This document shows, one piece after another, positions 55,401 through 63,871 of a stretch of DNA of 64,000 nucleotides (the first letter of the stretch is position 1; each line of letters starts with the position of its first letter). The stretch covers positions 1,302,001 to 1,366,000 of the forward strand of contig NZ_FUZA01000002.1 in NCBI RefSeq assembly GCF_900167945.1. The letters are read 5' to 3'. The position numbers and the translations under genes were made by a program. Under the pieces are notes generated by a model. The model worked only from the letters and a program-made list of their open reading frames with translations. It was not told where the DNA came from and searched no databases. The DNA comes from Dyadobacter psychrophilus (GTDB lineage: Bacteria; Bacteroidota; Bacteroidia; Cytophagales; Spirosomataceae).

Positions 55401-55916
55401 TCAATGATGGTGCACGCCACCTGCTCCATGCACATGCCCGTGGCTGATTTCTTCTGCTGTCGCCGGCCGGATTGAAATGATCTGCCCTTTGAAATGCATT
55501 TCTTTTCCTGCCAACGGATGGTTGAAATTCATGACAACCACGTCGTCTTTGATTTCAACAACTTGTCCGTGCATGCGCTCGCCGTCCTCATTGGTCATTG
55601 GAATGATGTTACCGATCTGCAATAATTCGTCCTGGTTAACGTCCTCCATTTGGAAAACCGCCTTTGGCAATTCAACAATTGCTTCTTCGTCAAACTCACC
55701 GTAACCTTCTTCCGGTGCCACGGTAAATTCGAAAATATCACCTGCAACGAGCCCTTCGATCTGGTTTTCAAAACCCTCGGGAAGCCCGCTGATGCCTTGA
55801 ATGAAGTACATTGGATCTTCTTCTGTCACTACTTCCACGACATCCGTTTCACCATCTGTATCAGGAATTCTCAGGCTGTATGTTAACGCTATCACGTTAT
55901 TTTTTTCGACTTTCAT
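55401..55916 (-). CDS. FKBP-type peptidyl-prolyl isomerase, SlyD-like
   Basis: 171 aa: an FKBP domain interrupted by an insert-in-flap (IF) chaperone domain, as in SlyD (MYFIQGISGLPEGFENQIEGL, then GDIFEFTVAPEEGYGEFDEE and VVVMNFNHPLAGKEMHFKG). The tail HGHVHGAGGVHHH is His-rich and could bind nickel or zinc. Likely a cytoplasmic folding helper and isomerase; no signal peptide. The start is ATG at 55916. An exact TACGTTTG -7 element and a 12-bp palindrome lie 62-82 bp upstream, on the divergent side facing the ACP phosphodiesterase gene. Confidence 0.93.
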   Translation of the reverse strand: MKVEKNNVIALTYSLRIPDTDGETDVVEVVTEEDPMYFIQGISGLPEGFENQIEGLVAGDIFEFTVAPEEGYGEFDEEAIVELPKAVFQMEDVNQDELLQIGNIIPMTNEDGERMHGQVVEIKDDVVVMNFNHPLAGKEMHFKGQIISIRPATAEEISHGHVHGAGGVHHH

Positions 55917-55977
55917 TTGCTAGTTTGATTAAAATAATTGTTGTTGTAAAAAATTGTTCCAAGAGGAGTAGCGAAAA

Positions 55978-55998
55978 CAAACGTACGGCAAATTTGCC
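55978..55998. promoter_or_regulatory. Divergent promoter region: TACGTTTG and palindrome GGCAAATTTGCC
   Basis: Minus-strand TACGTTTG (55978-55985) matches TAnnTTTG for slyD. Next to it a perfect 12-bp palindrome GGCAAATTTGCC (55987-55998) lies in the 96-bp space between divergent slyD and the ACP phosphodiesterase gene, so it could be an operator affecting both. Confidence 0.45.
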
Positions 55999-56012
55999 AA
56001 AATGTCATTTAG

Positions 56013-56609
56013 ATGAATTTTTTAGCACACATTTTGCTGTCTGGAAATAAGGAAGGCGTGATCATGGGCAATTATGTGGGCGATTTCATAAAGGGCCGGC
56101 TGACCGACGAAAAAACGGTAACCTGGGACCCCGACTTTGTCACTGGGTTGAAGCTCCACCGGTTCATTGATTTTTTTACAGATCAGCATGAAATCGTTCG
56201 CGAAGCGACACACAGAGCTGCTTTGTCGCAGGGAAAGTTGGCTGGCATCGTGATGGACATTTATTTTGATTATTTCCTTGCCAAACATTTCGACCAGTTC
56301 CGGCCCGAACCGCTTTTCACTTACGCACGTGACATGTACGCACTCATTCAGGACAATGGGCGCTTCATACCCGCAGATATGACGCGGATGGTGGACGCTA
56401 TGCGGCGCGAAGACTGGCTTACAAGTTACGCAACATTGGAAGGTGTGGACCTCACTTTTTACCGCATGTCACGACGGGCAACTTACCTGGCTCCGCTGCG
56501 CAATGCAATGTTGGAATTGCGCGAAAATGAAGAATTTTACCGCGACAAATTTTTCAGCTTCTTCCCGGAACTTCAAAAAGCGTCCGAAGAGTTTATATTA
56601 ACACATTAA
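56013..56609 (+). CDS. Acyl carrier protein phosphodiesterase-like (AcpH/DUF479)
   Basis: 198 aa. The N-terminus MNFLAHILLSGNKEGVIMGN and YVGDFIKGRLTDEKT matches AcpH, which removes the phosphopantetheine arm of acyl carrier protein. The metal-ligand His/Asp residues of the HD-like fold are visible in LAHILLSG, GDFIKG, RFIDFFTDQHE and MDIYFDYFLAKHF. It is cytoplasmic. ATG at 56013; divergent from slyD; 24 bp before holA, with which it is probably cotranscribed. Confidence 0.9.
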   Translation: MNFLAHILLSGNKEGVIMGNYVGDFIKGRLTDEKTVTWDPDFVTGLKLHRFIDFFTDQHEIVREATHRAALSQGKLAGIVMDIYFDYFLAKHFDQFRPEPLFTYARDMYALIQDNGRFIPADMTRMVDAMRREDWLTSYATLEGVDLTFYRMSRRATYLAPLRNAMLELRENEEFYRDKFFSFFPELQKASEEFILTH

Positions 56610-56633
56610 CATTATTGCTTACCGGCATCCCCA

Positions 56634-57653
56634 ATGGCCCAAACACCGGATATTGTTCTTAAAGAGATCAGAAGTAAGAAATTCAGGCCCATATACTTTC
56701 TGCACGGCGATGAGCCTTTTTATATCGATTCCATTGCAGAGGAACTTGAAAAGCGTGTTGTAGCTGATTCGGAAAAAGGCTTCAACCAGTTTGTATTGTA
56801 TGGAAAAGACACGGATATGGCCGGCGTGCTCAGTTATGCCCGACGTTTTCCATTTATGGCCGAGAGGCAGTTGATCCTGGTTAAAGATGCCAATAAGCTG
56901 GGCGGGATCGAGCAGAAGGAGCAACAGGCCCGATTGGAAGATTATGCTGCAAATCCACTGAACAGCACCGTGCTGGTTTTTTGTTTTCATGCCAATGCCG
57001 ACGAGCGCAAAACCTTTATTAAGTCCATCAATACCAATGGCGTAGTTGTGCAGTCTAAAAAGATGTATGACAACAAGTTACCGGAATGGGTCACTTCTTT
57101 TTGTCAGCATGAAGGCGTGAAAATCAGTCCGAAAGCCGTGCAGATGTTGGTGGATAATATTGGTAACGATCTGAAACGGTTGTCGAATGAGATCAGGAAA
57201 ATAATGGTCAATTTACGTGTGGATGAAGGAATTGATGCGTCGGCCATTGAAAGGTTTGTGGGGATCAGCAAAGAATATAATGTATTTGAATTTCAGAAAG
57301 CATTGATGACCCGCGACGTGATGAAGGCCAATCAGATCGCCACTTATTTCTCTGCGAATTCGAAAGATAACCCGCTTGCTCCGATCCTGATCATTCTTTT
57401 TGGATTTTATACAAAAGTGCTGTTAGCGCACGCCAGCAAGGACAAAACAGAAAAAGGGCTTGCTACTGAACTCGGTGTAAACCCTTATTTTGTGAAGGAT
57501 TATCTGCTGGCTATCCGTAATTATCCGCTTCCCAAAGTGGCCAATATCATCCATTATCTGCGTGAATGTGACGCCAGGCTTAAAGGACTCGATGGTGTGA
57601 GCATTCCGGAAGGTGAGCTGCTGAAAGAATTGGTTTTCAAAATTGTGCATTAA
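56634..57653 (+). CDS. holA: DNA polymerase III, delta subunit
   Basis: 339 aa. The N-terminal clamp-loader AAA+-like fold opens KFRPIYFLHGDEPFYIDSI and continues with RRFPFMAERQLILVKDANKL; the helical lid and C-terminal collar follow (FVGISKEYNVFEFQKALMTR). As expected for delta, the Walker A box is degenerate and there is no ATPase signature. It opens the beta clamp during loading. The length fits Bacteroidota HolA. The start is ATG at 56634 and there is a GC-poor gap of 60 bp to the next gene. Confidence 0.94.
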   Translation: MAQTPDIVLKEIRSKKFRPIYFLHGDEPFYIDSIAEELEKRVVADSEKGFNQFVLYGKDTDMAGVLSYARRFPFMAERQLILVKDANKLGGIEQKEQQARLEDYAANPLNSTVLVFCFHANADERKTFIKSINTNGVVVQSKKMYDNKLPEWVTSFCQHEGVKISPKAVQMLVDNIGNDLKRLSNEIRKIMVNLRVDEGIDASAIERFVGISKEYNVFEFQKALMTRDVMKANQIATYFSANSKDNPLAPILIILFGFYTKVLLAHASKDKTEKGLATELGVNPYFVKDYLLAIRNYPLPKVANIIHYLRECDARLKGLDGVSIPEGELLKELVFKIVH

Positions 57654-57713
57654 CATCCATGATGCAGCAAGAAACGGGTTTTGGCTTGTTTTTGACTGCG
57701 GTACATTTGGTAA

Positions 57714-58625
57714 ATGAATAGTGAAAATAAGGTCCTGATCCCGATTCCGGCGCTTTTTAGTTTTGAGGAATGTTTGTGGTTCCTTAACCGGAACTATGAC
57801 GATTGTCTGCATATTATCAAAGGCGACACAATTTTTAAAGCACTGGAAATAGGGGGAGAAATGCTGTTGGTTTCGATCAAAGAACACGCAGGATTTCTGG
57901 AACTCGACATTATAGAAGGTCAGCCAACGCAAGAAAATAAAGCGTATCTGATCGATTATGTGCGGGAATGGTTTGATATGGGCACGAACATTCAGCCGTT
58001 TTATGACCTGCTGAAAGCCGACGGGCGCATTGCCTACATGGCTGAAAGTTATAAAGGTTTGCGGCTTATCGGCATTTCCAATCTTTTTGAAGCCATTTGC
58101 TGGTGCATTATCGGGCAGCAGATCAATTTGTCCTTTGCATACAAAGTGAAGCGCAGGCTGGTGGAACATTATGGTAAGCGCATTGACCACGGAAATGATT
58201 CTTACTATGTTTTTCCCGAACCGGAAGTGCTCGCTGCGGCCGATCCGGATCTGTTGAAAGAAATGCAGTTTTCGAAACAGAAATCGGATTACGTGATTGG
58301 CATCGCAAAAGCATTTGCCAGCGGCAGCATCGATAAGGAAGCATTACGCGCATTGCCCGACTTCGCCGCCCGTAAAAAGGCATTAACGGATCATAAGGGA
58401 ATCGGTGTCTGGACGGCTAATTATGTTTTGATGAAATCGCTGCAAGAACCGGGCGGGATTCCCCACGGGGATATCGGATTGTTAAATGCCCTTGCCAATC
58501 ACAACATTATTCAGGATAGGAGCGAAACAGGCAAGATCGAGGCGCTTTTCCAACAGTTTGCCGGTTGGGAGAGTTATCTGGTTTTCTATCTCTGGCGAAG
58601 CCTCACTGTCAAGGTTTTGGAATAA
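57714..58625 (+). CDS. AlkA-like DNA-3-methyladenine glycosylase (HhH-GPD)
   Basis: 303 aa. An N-terminal AlkA_N-like beta region (about 1-110) is followed by the helical HhH-GPD domain: LFEAICWCIIGQQINLSFA, the hairpin LTDHKGIGVWTANYVLMKSL and the catalytic Asp in PHGDIGLLNAL. It removes alkylated bases (3-methyladenine and similar) to start base-excision repair. The 3' end overlaps the convergent Ada-type gene by 17 bp, and that gene is followed by a 2OG-Fe(II) oxygenase gene, so three alkylation-damage-related proteins are grouped. The start is ATG at 57714. Confidence 0.92.
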   Translation: MNSENKVLIPIPALFSFEECLWFLNRNYDDCLHIIKGDTIFKALEIGGEMLLVSIKEHAGFLELDIIEGQPTQENKAYLIDYVREWFDMGTNIQPFYDLLKADGRIAYMAESYKGLRLIGISNLFEAICWCIIGQQINLSFAYKVKRRLVEHYGKRIDHGNDSYYVFPEPEVLAAADPDLLKEMQFSKQKSDYVIGIAKAFASGSIDKEALRALPDFAARKKALTDHKGIGVWTANYVLMKSLQEPGGIPHGDIGLLNALANHNIIQDRSETGKIEALFQQFAGWESYLVFYLWRSLTVKVLE

Positions 58626-58887
58626 TTTCCTTTCTGGTTTTCCATTTCAGATAAGCATCGCGCATGCAATGTCCGCAGGGCCGAAATCCGTGTGCAACAG
58701 CTTCCTGTTCAGAACTGAAAAATACCCGATTCATCGCTTTCATGCGCTTACCCGAAGCGCATTGCAAAGTTCCGTAAATTTTGAGTTTCGCATTCCCGCC
58801 GTATTTTACCCATTGATCATCAATCATTTGTTTCAACTTTCTGCTTGTCGTGAAAGAGGGCGAACCAATGTCTGCATGTTTGATCAT
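58609..58887 (-). CDS. Stand-alone Ada-type zinc-binding domain protein
   Basis: 92 aa, corresponding only to the N-terminal metal-binding domain of Ada: IYGTLQCASGKRM, NRVFFSSEQEAVAHGFRPCGHCM. The first Cys and the Cys pair in RPCGHC are present; the usual second Cys next to the first (CxxxC) is replaced, so metal binding may use Cys3-His. The O6-methylguanine transferase and AraC parts of Ada are absent. It might sense or repair methyl-phosphotriesters, or only bind DNA. It starts 4 bp after the oxygenase stop (58892), implying cotranscription, and overlaps the AlkA gene by 17 bp. Confidence 0.85.
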   Translation of the reverse strand: MIKHADIGSPSFTTSRKLKQMIDDQWVKYGGNAKLKIYGTLQCASGKRMKAMNRVFFSSEQEAVAHGFRPCGHCMRDAYLKWKTRKEIIPKP

Positions 58888-58891
58888 TGTG

Positions 58892-59593
58892 TCAGCTTAA
58901 TGCATCGTGAAAAATGATTCCTAATGTGTAGCGGCTTCCAGACCGAACCTCGCTCACGCCGTGCTTCATATTGACCCGATAATAACCTTTCGTTCCTTTT
59001 ACAGGTTTGAAATTGGTTGTAAAAAGCAGGATATCACCTTTTTTTGGATTTAAAACAATGGCTTTTGATTGCGCACGGGGTGTTTGCTGTGTGAGCACAA
59101 ATTCGCCCCCTTCGTAATCTTTACCAGGTTCGCTCAGGAAAATGACAAGTTGAATAGGGAAGAAAAGATCGCCATACAAGTCCTGATGCAGCGTATTATG
59201 GCCGCCTTCCCCATATTTTAGGATCAGGACCGTGGGTTTGGTTTGCTGCTTTTCATGACATTGTGTTTGGAATTCCTGAAAAGCTGCGGGATAATGTTGG
59301 TTTATATTGAGGACCTGCATCCATTTGTTGGCAACCGGTGCAAGTTTTGGATAAAAGCTTTCGCGAAGATGCTGGATAATGTCCGGCAAAGGATATTGGA
59401 AATACTTGTATTCACCCAGCCCAAACCGATAACGCTCCATGGCAATCGTTTTGCGGTAATGTGCTGATTCATTGTAAGATGCAATGAGTTGATCACATTC
59501 CGCAGTCGAAAGGACTTGCTCTATTAAACCATAGCCTTTGGTGTGAAGATTTTCGGTAACGTGTTGCCAATCTAATGTTTCAATGTCTTTCAT
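58892..59593 (-). CDS. 2-oxoglutarate/Fe(II)-dependent oxygenase
   Basis: 233 aa. The iron facial triad is visible: His and Asp in LHQDLYGD, and the distal His in VNMKHGVSEVRSGSRYTLGI, where the Arg should bind 2-oxoglutarate. The N-terminal half has ENLHTKGYGLIEQVLSTAEC as in the COG3826-type oxygenases often found beside ada genes. It probably hydroxylates or demethylates a macromolecule; its position beside Ada-type and AlkA-like genes suggests DNA-alkylation damage or its response (inference). No signal peptide. ATG at 59593. Confidence 0.88.
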   Translation of the reverse strand: MKDIETLDWQHVTENLHTKGYGLIEQVLSTAECDQLIASYNESAHYRKTIAMERYRFGLGEYKYFQYPLPDIIQHLRESFYPKLAPVANKWMQVLNINQHYPAAFQEFQTQCHEKQQTKPTVLILKYGEGGHNTLHQDLYGDLFFPIQLVIFLSEPGKDYEGGEFVLTQQTPRAQSKAIVLNPKKGDILLFTTNFKPVKGTKGYYRVNMKHGVSEVRSGSRYTLGIIFHDALS

Positions 59594-59694
59594 CAGTCTG
59601 ATTTCTATGATTTGCCTGCTATTAACAGGACAAAAATATTCATCATCAGACCAATGAAAAACCTGATTCTTGCTAGCTTTTAAGCACTGGTGAA

Positions 59695-61470
59695 TTAAGA
59701 TAAAACGGTCTCATCTTTACGCTCGCCAATTTGCTGGCGCCACATGGCGTAGTACAAACCTTTTTCATCCAGCAAAGCATGATGACTTCCGGTTTCTACA
59801 ATGTTGCCTTTTTCGAGAACGTAAATCCGGTCGGCGTGCATAATGGTCGACAGGCGGTGCGCAATCATTACAGTAATGTGCTGACGCTGGTCGGTAATGT
59901 TGCGGATGGTGTTCGAAATTTCTTCTTCCGTTAAGGAATCCAAAGCAGAAGTGGCTTCGTCGAAAATGATGAGATGCGGCACGCGCAGCAACGCACGTGC
60001 AATGGATAAACGCTGACGTTCACCACCAGAAAGTTTCAGTCCGCCTTCGCCAATGACCGTATCTATCCCGTTTTCGGCCCGTGACAGTAGGTTATAACAA
60101 GCCGCTTTCAGCAACACGTCATTGATCATTTCATCCGTAGCATCGGGATTGACGAAAAGCAGGTTTTCTTTGATCGTTCCCGAGAAAAGCTGCGTATCCT
60201 GCGTTACAAAGCCTATTTTATTTCGGATTTCATCAAAATCAATGCTGTTCCCGTTGACGCCGTTGTAATAAACAGAGCCAGTGATCGGATGGTAAAGGCC
60301 CACAAGCAATTTCACCAATGTCGTTTTCCCGGAACCGGATGGCCCCACGAATGCAATGGTTTCACCCCGTTTTACTTCAAAGGAAATGTCTTCCAGCGCG
60401 GGCCTGTTCGCAGATTGATGCTGAAACATGACATGATCAAATCGCAGGTCTTCAATGTCTGTAATAACCTCGGGATTGGATGGCTTATGCTCAACAGGCC
60501 TTGCCAATAACGTCTGCAAGTTATTCAGCGACGCCTCGGCTTCGCGGTAGGAGAGGATCACATTGCCCAATTCCTGTAACGGCCCGAAAATGAAGAAGGA
60601 ATAAAACTGCATCATCATCATCTGACCAACGGTAATGCGGTCTTTAAACACAAAAAACAACAGCGCGAACATGATACATTGTTGAAGGAAGTTCACGAAC
60701 GTGCCTTGTATAAAGCTGATTGAGCGAATGCTTTTGACCTTTCTGAGTTCCAGTTTCAGGATTTTGAATGTGGTCGTGTTAAGGCGGGTGATTTCCTGCT
60801 GGGTTAAACCAAGACTTTTAACGAGCTCAATATTTCTAAGGGATTCGGTTGTGGAGCCTGCCAGCGCGGTGGTTTCTTTAACAATGTTCTTTTGAATAAT
60901 CTTAATTTTCCGGCTCAGAACGCTCGTCAGTATGGCCAGGACCACAGACCCGACAAGATAGATAAGCGGCAATGACGGGCTAAGTTTGAATGCAACAATG
61001 ACGACGAAAACGATGCCTACTAATGTGGAAAAGAGCACATTAACAAAACTGGTGATGAACTTTTCACAATCGGCCCTTACTTTTTGAAGCACCGAAAGCG
61101 TTTCGCCACTGCGCTGGTCTTCAAAATCCTGGAAGGGTAGGCGCAATGCGTGGCGTAGCCCGTCTGTATACAGGCTTGCGCCAAATTTCTGGATCACAAC
61201 ATTGACTACATAATCCTGAAATGCTTTGGCAATGCGGGAAACCATGGCCACGCCGATGATCATGAGCAAACCGATGAGCACACCTTTGTAAAATGCGTCG
61301 TCCAGGCCATTATCGCGGTAATACTGTGCTTTGTTGGCGTAAGGATCGATCAGGTAATTACCGAGAATGTAGGGGTTCAGGAGTGAAAATACCTGATTGA
61401 TGGCGGCTAGTACAAGCGCCAGGAAAATAAGGGCTTTGTACCGGCTAAGGTATTGTATTAATAATTTCAT
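59695..61470 (-). CDS. ABC exporter, fused permease/ATPase (MsbA-like)
   Basis: 591 aa. Six transmembrane helices (about 1-310) are fused to an ATPase domain: Walker A GPSGSGKTTLVKLL, signature LSGGERQRLSIARALL, Walker B LIIFDEATSALDSL and the switch His in MIAHRLSTIM. Such homodimeric half-transporters export lipids or drugs; the substrate is unknown. It is monocistronic, about 100 bp from the oxygenase gene start downstream, and starts (ATG at 61470) about 130 bp from the tRNA-Met 3' end. Confidence 0.94.
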   Translation of the reverse strand: MKLLIQYLSRYKALIFLALVLAAINQVFSLLNPYILGNYLIDPYANKAQYYRDNGLDDAFYKGVLIGLLMIIGVAMVSRIAKAFQDYVVNVVIQKFGASLYTDGLRHALRLPFQDFEDQRSGETLSVLQKVRADCEKFITSFVNVLFSTLVGIVFVVIVAFKLSPSLPLIYLVGSVVLAILTSVLSRKIKIIQKNIVKETTALAGSTTESLRNIELVKSLGLTQQEITRLNTTTFKILKLELRKVKSIRSISFIQGTFVNFLQQCIMFALLFFVFKDRITVGQMMMMQFYSFFIFGPLQELGNVILSYREAEASLNNLQTLLARPVEHKPSNPEVITDIEDLRFDHVMFQHQSANRPALEDISFEVKRGETIAFVGPSGSGKTTLVKLLVGLYHPITGSVYYNGVNGNSIDFDEIRNKIGFVTQDTQLFSGTIKENLLFVNPDATDEMINDVLLKAACYNLLSRAENGIDTVIGEGGLKLSGGERQRLSIARALLRVPHLIIFDEATSALDSLTEEEISNTIRNITDQRQHITVMIAHRLSTIMHADRIYVLEKGNIVETGSHHALLDEKGLYYAMWRQQIGERKDETVLS

Positions 61471-61567
61471 GGTGAATAAGAGGCGAATCAGCGATTGACT
61501 ATAAAGGCAAACCGAAAATCCGAGAATTTAATTCTCGTTGGATGCCAAAGAATGAAGCAGGGGCAAT

Positions 61568-61592
61568 AAAAAAGACATCCGTCGGGATGTCT
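61568..61592 (-). terminator. Intrinsic terminator of tRNA-Met
   Basis: On the minus strand an 8-bp perfect stem AGACATCC / GGATGTCT (61573-61580 with 61585-61592, 4-nt loop) is followed by a run of T, 7 bp beyond the tRNA CCA end. Typical intrinsic terminator. Confidence 0.88.
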
Positions 61593-61598
61593 GAAACT

Positions 61599-61675
61599 TG
61601 GTAGCGGGGAGCAGGATCGAACTGCCGACCTTAGGGTTATGAATCCTACGCTCTAACCATCTGAGCTACCCCGCC
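61599..61675 (-). tRNA. tRNA-Met (anticodon CAT)
   Basis: 77-nt cloverleaf on the minus strand. The 7-bp acceptor stem GGCGGGG / CCCCGCT has a G-U end pair, then ACCA at the 3' end, so CCA is encoded. The D arm is AGCTCAGATGGTTAGAGC, the anticodon loop TTCATAA with CAT at 61639-61641, and the T arm has GTTCGATC. The acceptor G1-U72 pair and the absence of three consecutive G-C pairs in the anticodon stem argue for an elongator tRNA rather than initiator. A tRNA-Ile2 with a lysidine-modified CAU cannot be fully excluded from sequence alone. Confidence 0.95.
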
Positions 61676-61689
61676 GTGTTATTGTGGTG

Positions 61690-61720
61690 CAAAAGTATGT
61701 TAAATAAAATTAAACTCCAA
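61690..61720 (-). promoter_or_regulatory. Promoter of tRNA-Met (TTG-N20-TACTTTTG)
   Basis: On the minus strand TTG (61718-61720) and TACTTTTG (61690-61697) are separated by 20 bp and end 14 bp before the tRNA 5' end. Both elements and their spacing match the Bacteroidota housekeeping promoter. Confidence 0.75.
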
Positions 61721-61876
61721 CCCGTTTTTTCAATTTTAAAGCTAAATTTCCGTTAGAGTAAAAGAGCAAAAATTAACTTTGATGACATTTATTGTTGAAT
61801 TATGCTATATTACAACTTTTAAAATCAGCATATAAGGCGGTACTGTTGTGGTTAACCCTTTTTAATTTTAGTTCAT

Positions 61877-62269
61877 ATGGAAAAATATAAATTTATTACT
61901 GAATTTGAATTGCGCTCCTCACCAAAAGTACTCTTTCCATATATATCGACGCCCTCGGGACTGGAACAATGGTTTGCTGAAAAAGTCACTGTACTGCCCG
62001 ATCACCGATTTGATTTCCAGTGGGACGGAGACAGCCACATTGCCAGACAAACAGGTTTGAGAATCAATAAAGCAGTAAGATTTGATTTTGAAAATACAAG
62101 TGACGATAACCTGGACAACAATCACGTGGAACTAAAACTTGAAGTAAGCGAGTTAACCCAGACAACCTTCCTGCGCGTTACGGATTACTCTGCAAACCGC
62201 GATGAACGTGAGCTTGCTTCATTATGGGATGGGTTCATTGATAATTTAAAAGATATAGTAGGCAGTTGA
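61877..62269 (+). CDS. START-like domain protein coupled to an LptF/LptG permease
   Basis: 130 aa, one START/SRPBCC-like domain: FELRSSPKVLFPYISTPSGL, EQWFAEKVTVLPDHRFDFQW and the C-terminal helix ELASLWDGFIDNLKDIVGS. No signal peptide. Bacteroidota carry this small protein next to an LptF/LptG permease gene; a lipid-binding role in lipopolysaccharide export is inferred, not shown. Its TGA stop (62267-62269) shares the A with the next gene's ATG, so the two are translationally coupled. Confidence 0.9.
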   Translation: MEKYKFITEFELRSSPKVLFPYISTPSGLEQWFAEKVTVLPDHRFDFQWDGDSHIARQTGLRINKAVRFDFENTSDDNLDNNHVELKLEVSELTQTTFLRVTDYSANRDERELASLWDGFIDNLKDIVGS

Positions 62270-63768
62270 TGAAAAAGCTTGATAAGCTTATATTAATGTC
62301 CTTTTGGGGGCCATTTGTAATAACAATGTCCGTCGTGGTCTTTGTCTTCCTGATGCGGATCATGATTTTCTACATTGATGATTTTGTTTCAAAAGACCTC
62401 GGAATCACGGATTATGCGCAATTATTCTTCTTTTTCAGCCTCATAACCGTTCCTACCGCGCTTCCCCTTGCCATGCTGCTGTCGTCCCTGATGGCTTTTG
62501 GAAACCTTGGCGAATTCTTCGAGCTGACGGCTATCAAAAGTGCCGGAATATCGGTCGTGCGGGCTATGGCGCCACTTTTTATTGTTGCTGTGGCAGTCAG
62601 TGTGTTTTCCTTTTATTTCAATGACCGTGTTTCTCCCTGGGCTAACTTAAAGGGTTACAGTCTTTTATACGACATTAAAACGACGAAGGCAACATTAAAG
62701 ATTAAGGAAGGGATTTTCTACAATGATCTGCCCGGATTCAGTATTAAAGTGGATAAGAAGGAAGAAAACGGCAAGCTGAAAGGAATGGTGATCTACAAGC
62801 ATAGTAACCGATCCTATGAAGTTGGCAACACAGAAATTATCCTCGCAGACTCCGGCCGCATGTATTCGATAAACGATAATCGTTATCTGGTGATCGAACT
62901 TTATAATGGCACGCGTTACACGGATGAGGTGAATTCAGGCAGCGCCCGGCCTGCGTATATCTCTTCACCGATAGGCGGGAGCAGCGTACCGAATTACTCC
63001 AATTTCAGCCGAAATTCATTCAAGCATTTCCGCTTAACAGAGAGCCTTTCGTCTTTTGGCATGAAGAGAACAGATGAAGGGCAATTCAAATATCACGAGT
63101 TTATGAAGAATATCAGCGACCTTACTTCAACCGCAGATTCGCTTCGCAGCTCGTATAACGAAACTCGGAAAAACCTGGTGGCAGGAAGCCAGCAATATTA
63201 CTCTTATAATTACCGTGAAGGAACGGACAAAACATTAAAAAAAGGCCCCTGGATTGATTCTTTGCTAGTTAAGCCCGTGTCGGACAGCTTGAAAAAGGAA
63301 ATCCTCATGAATACAAAAAGTGCAGCAAACAGCATGTTGAGCTACACAAAATCACAGAAGGATTACTTGCAGACAAAGTTGAAGGATGCAACGAAGTATG
63401 AATTGGAAAAACACCATAAATACACCAATGCATTGTCGTGCCTGATCATGTTCCTGATCGGTGCGCCGCTGGGTGCAATCATTAAAAAAGGTGGGTTTGG
63501 GGTGCCGGTCCTGGTGTCGATTATTTTCTTTATCCTGCTTTATGTATTGACAAACCAGGGTGATAAATGGGTGAAAGAAGGCATGCTGGTTGTGCCTGTG
63601 GGGGCCTGGATGGCCAATACGGTTTTGTTTTTGACCGGCTTGTATTTCATCGACCGCGCCAGAAGTGACTCGCGGTTATTCGAAAAAGATGTCTACATCA
63701 TGTTGATCAAAAGAATAAAAGAAAAATGGGCAAGTAGATTTGGAAAAAGTCAGCTTATTCAATCATAG
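62269..63768 (+). CDS. LptF/LptG-family lipopolysaccharide-export permease
   Basis: 499 aa. The N-terminal block of three helices (about 1-120), a large periplasmic beta-jellyroll (about 125-400, starting SPWANLKGYSLLYDIKTTKA) and a C-terminal block of three helices (about 395-480, LSCLIMFLIGAPLGAIIKKGG) give the YjgP/YjgQ pattern. It extracts lipopolysaccharide from the inner membrane together with an LptB-type ATPase encoded elsewhere. It is longer than the roughly 360-aa E. coli proteins because the periplasmic part has an extra helical, Ser/Tyr-rich segment. The ATG at 62269 overlaps the START-like stop codon. The C-terminus ends with a basic cytoplasmic tail. Confidence 0.93.
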   Translation: MKKLDKLILMSFWGPFVITMSVVVFVFLMRIMIFYIDDFVSKDLGITDYAQLFFFFSLITVPTALPLAMLLSSLMAFGNLGEFFELTAIKSAGISVVRAMAPLFIVAVAVSVFSFYFNDRVSPWANLKGYSLLYDIKTTKATLKIKEGIFYNDLPGFSIKVDKKEENGKLKGMVIYKHSNRSYEVGNTEIILADSGRMYSINDNRYLVIELYNGTRYTDEVNSGSARPAYISSPIGGSSVPNYSNFSRNSFKHFRLTESLSSFGMKRTDEGQFKYHEFMKNISDLTSTADSLRSSYNETRKNLVAGSQQYYSYNYREGTDKTLKKGPWIDSLLVKPVSDSLKKEILMNTKSAANSMLSYTKSQKDYLQTKLKDATKYELEKHHKYTNALSCLIMFLIGAPLGAIIKKGGFGVPVLVSIIFFILLYVLTNQGDKWVKEGMLVVPVGAWMANTVLFLTGLYFIDRARSDSRLFEKDVYIMLIKRIKEKWASRFGKSQLIQS

Positions 63769-63802
63769 TAAAATTACATTTTTTAATTCGGGTCAAAAAT
63801 CG

Positions 63803-63810
63803 TAATTTTG
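63803..63810 (+). promoter_or_regulatory. Putative -7 element of the rpsO promoter (TAATTTTG)
   Basis: TAATTTTG matches TAnnTTTG exactly, 61 bp before the rpsO ATG, giving a leader of about 55 nt. No convincing TTTG lies at the usual distance upstream, so only the -7 is called. Confidence 0.55.
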
Positions 63811-63871
63811 CGACCTTATTTACGGCAGGGTGCTGTAAAAAGTTGAAAATAATTAATCTGTTGTTACAATT

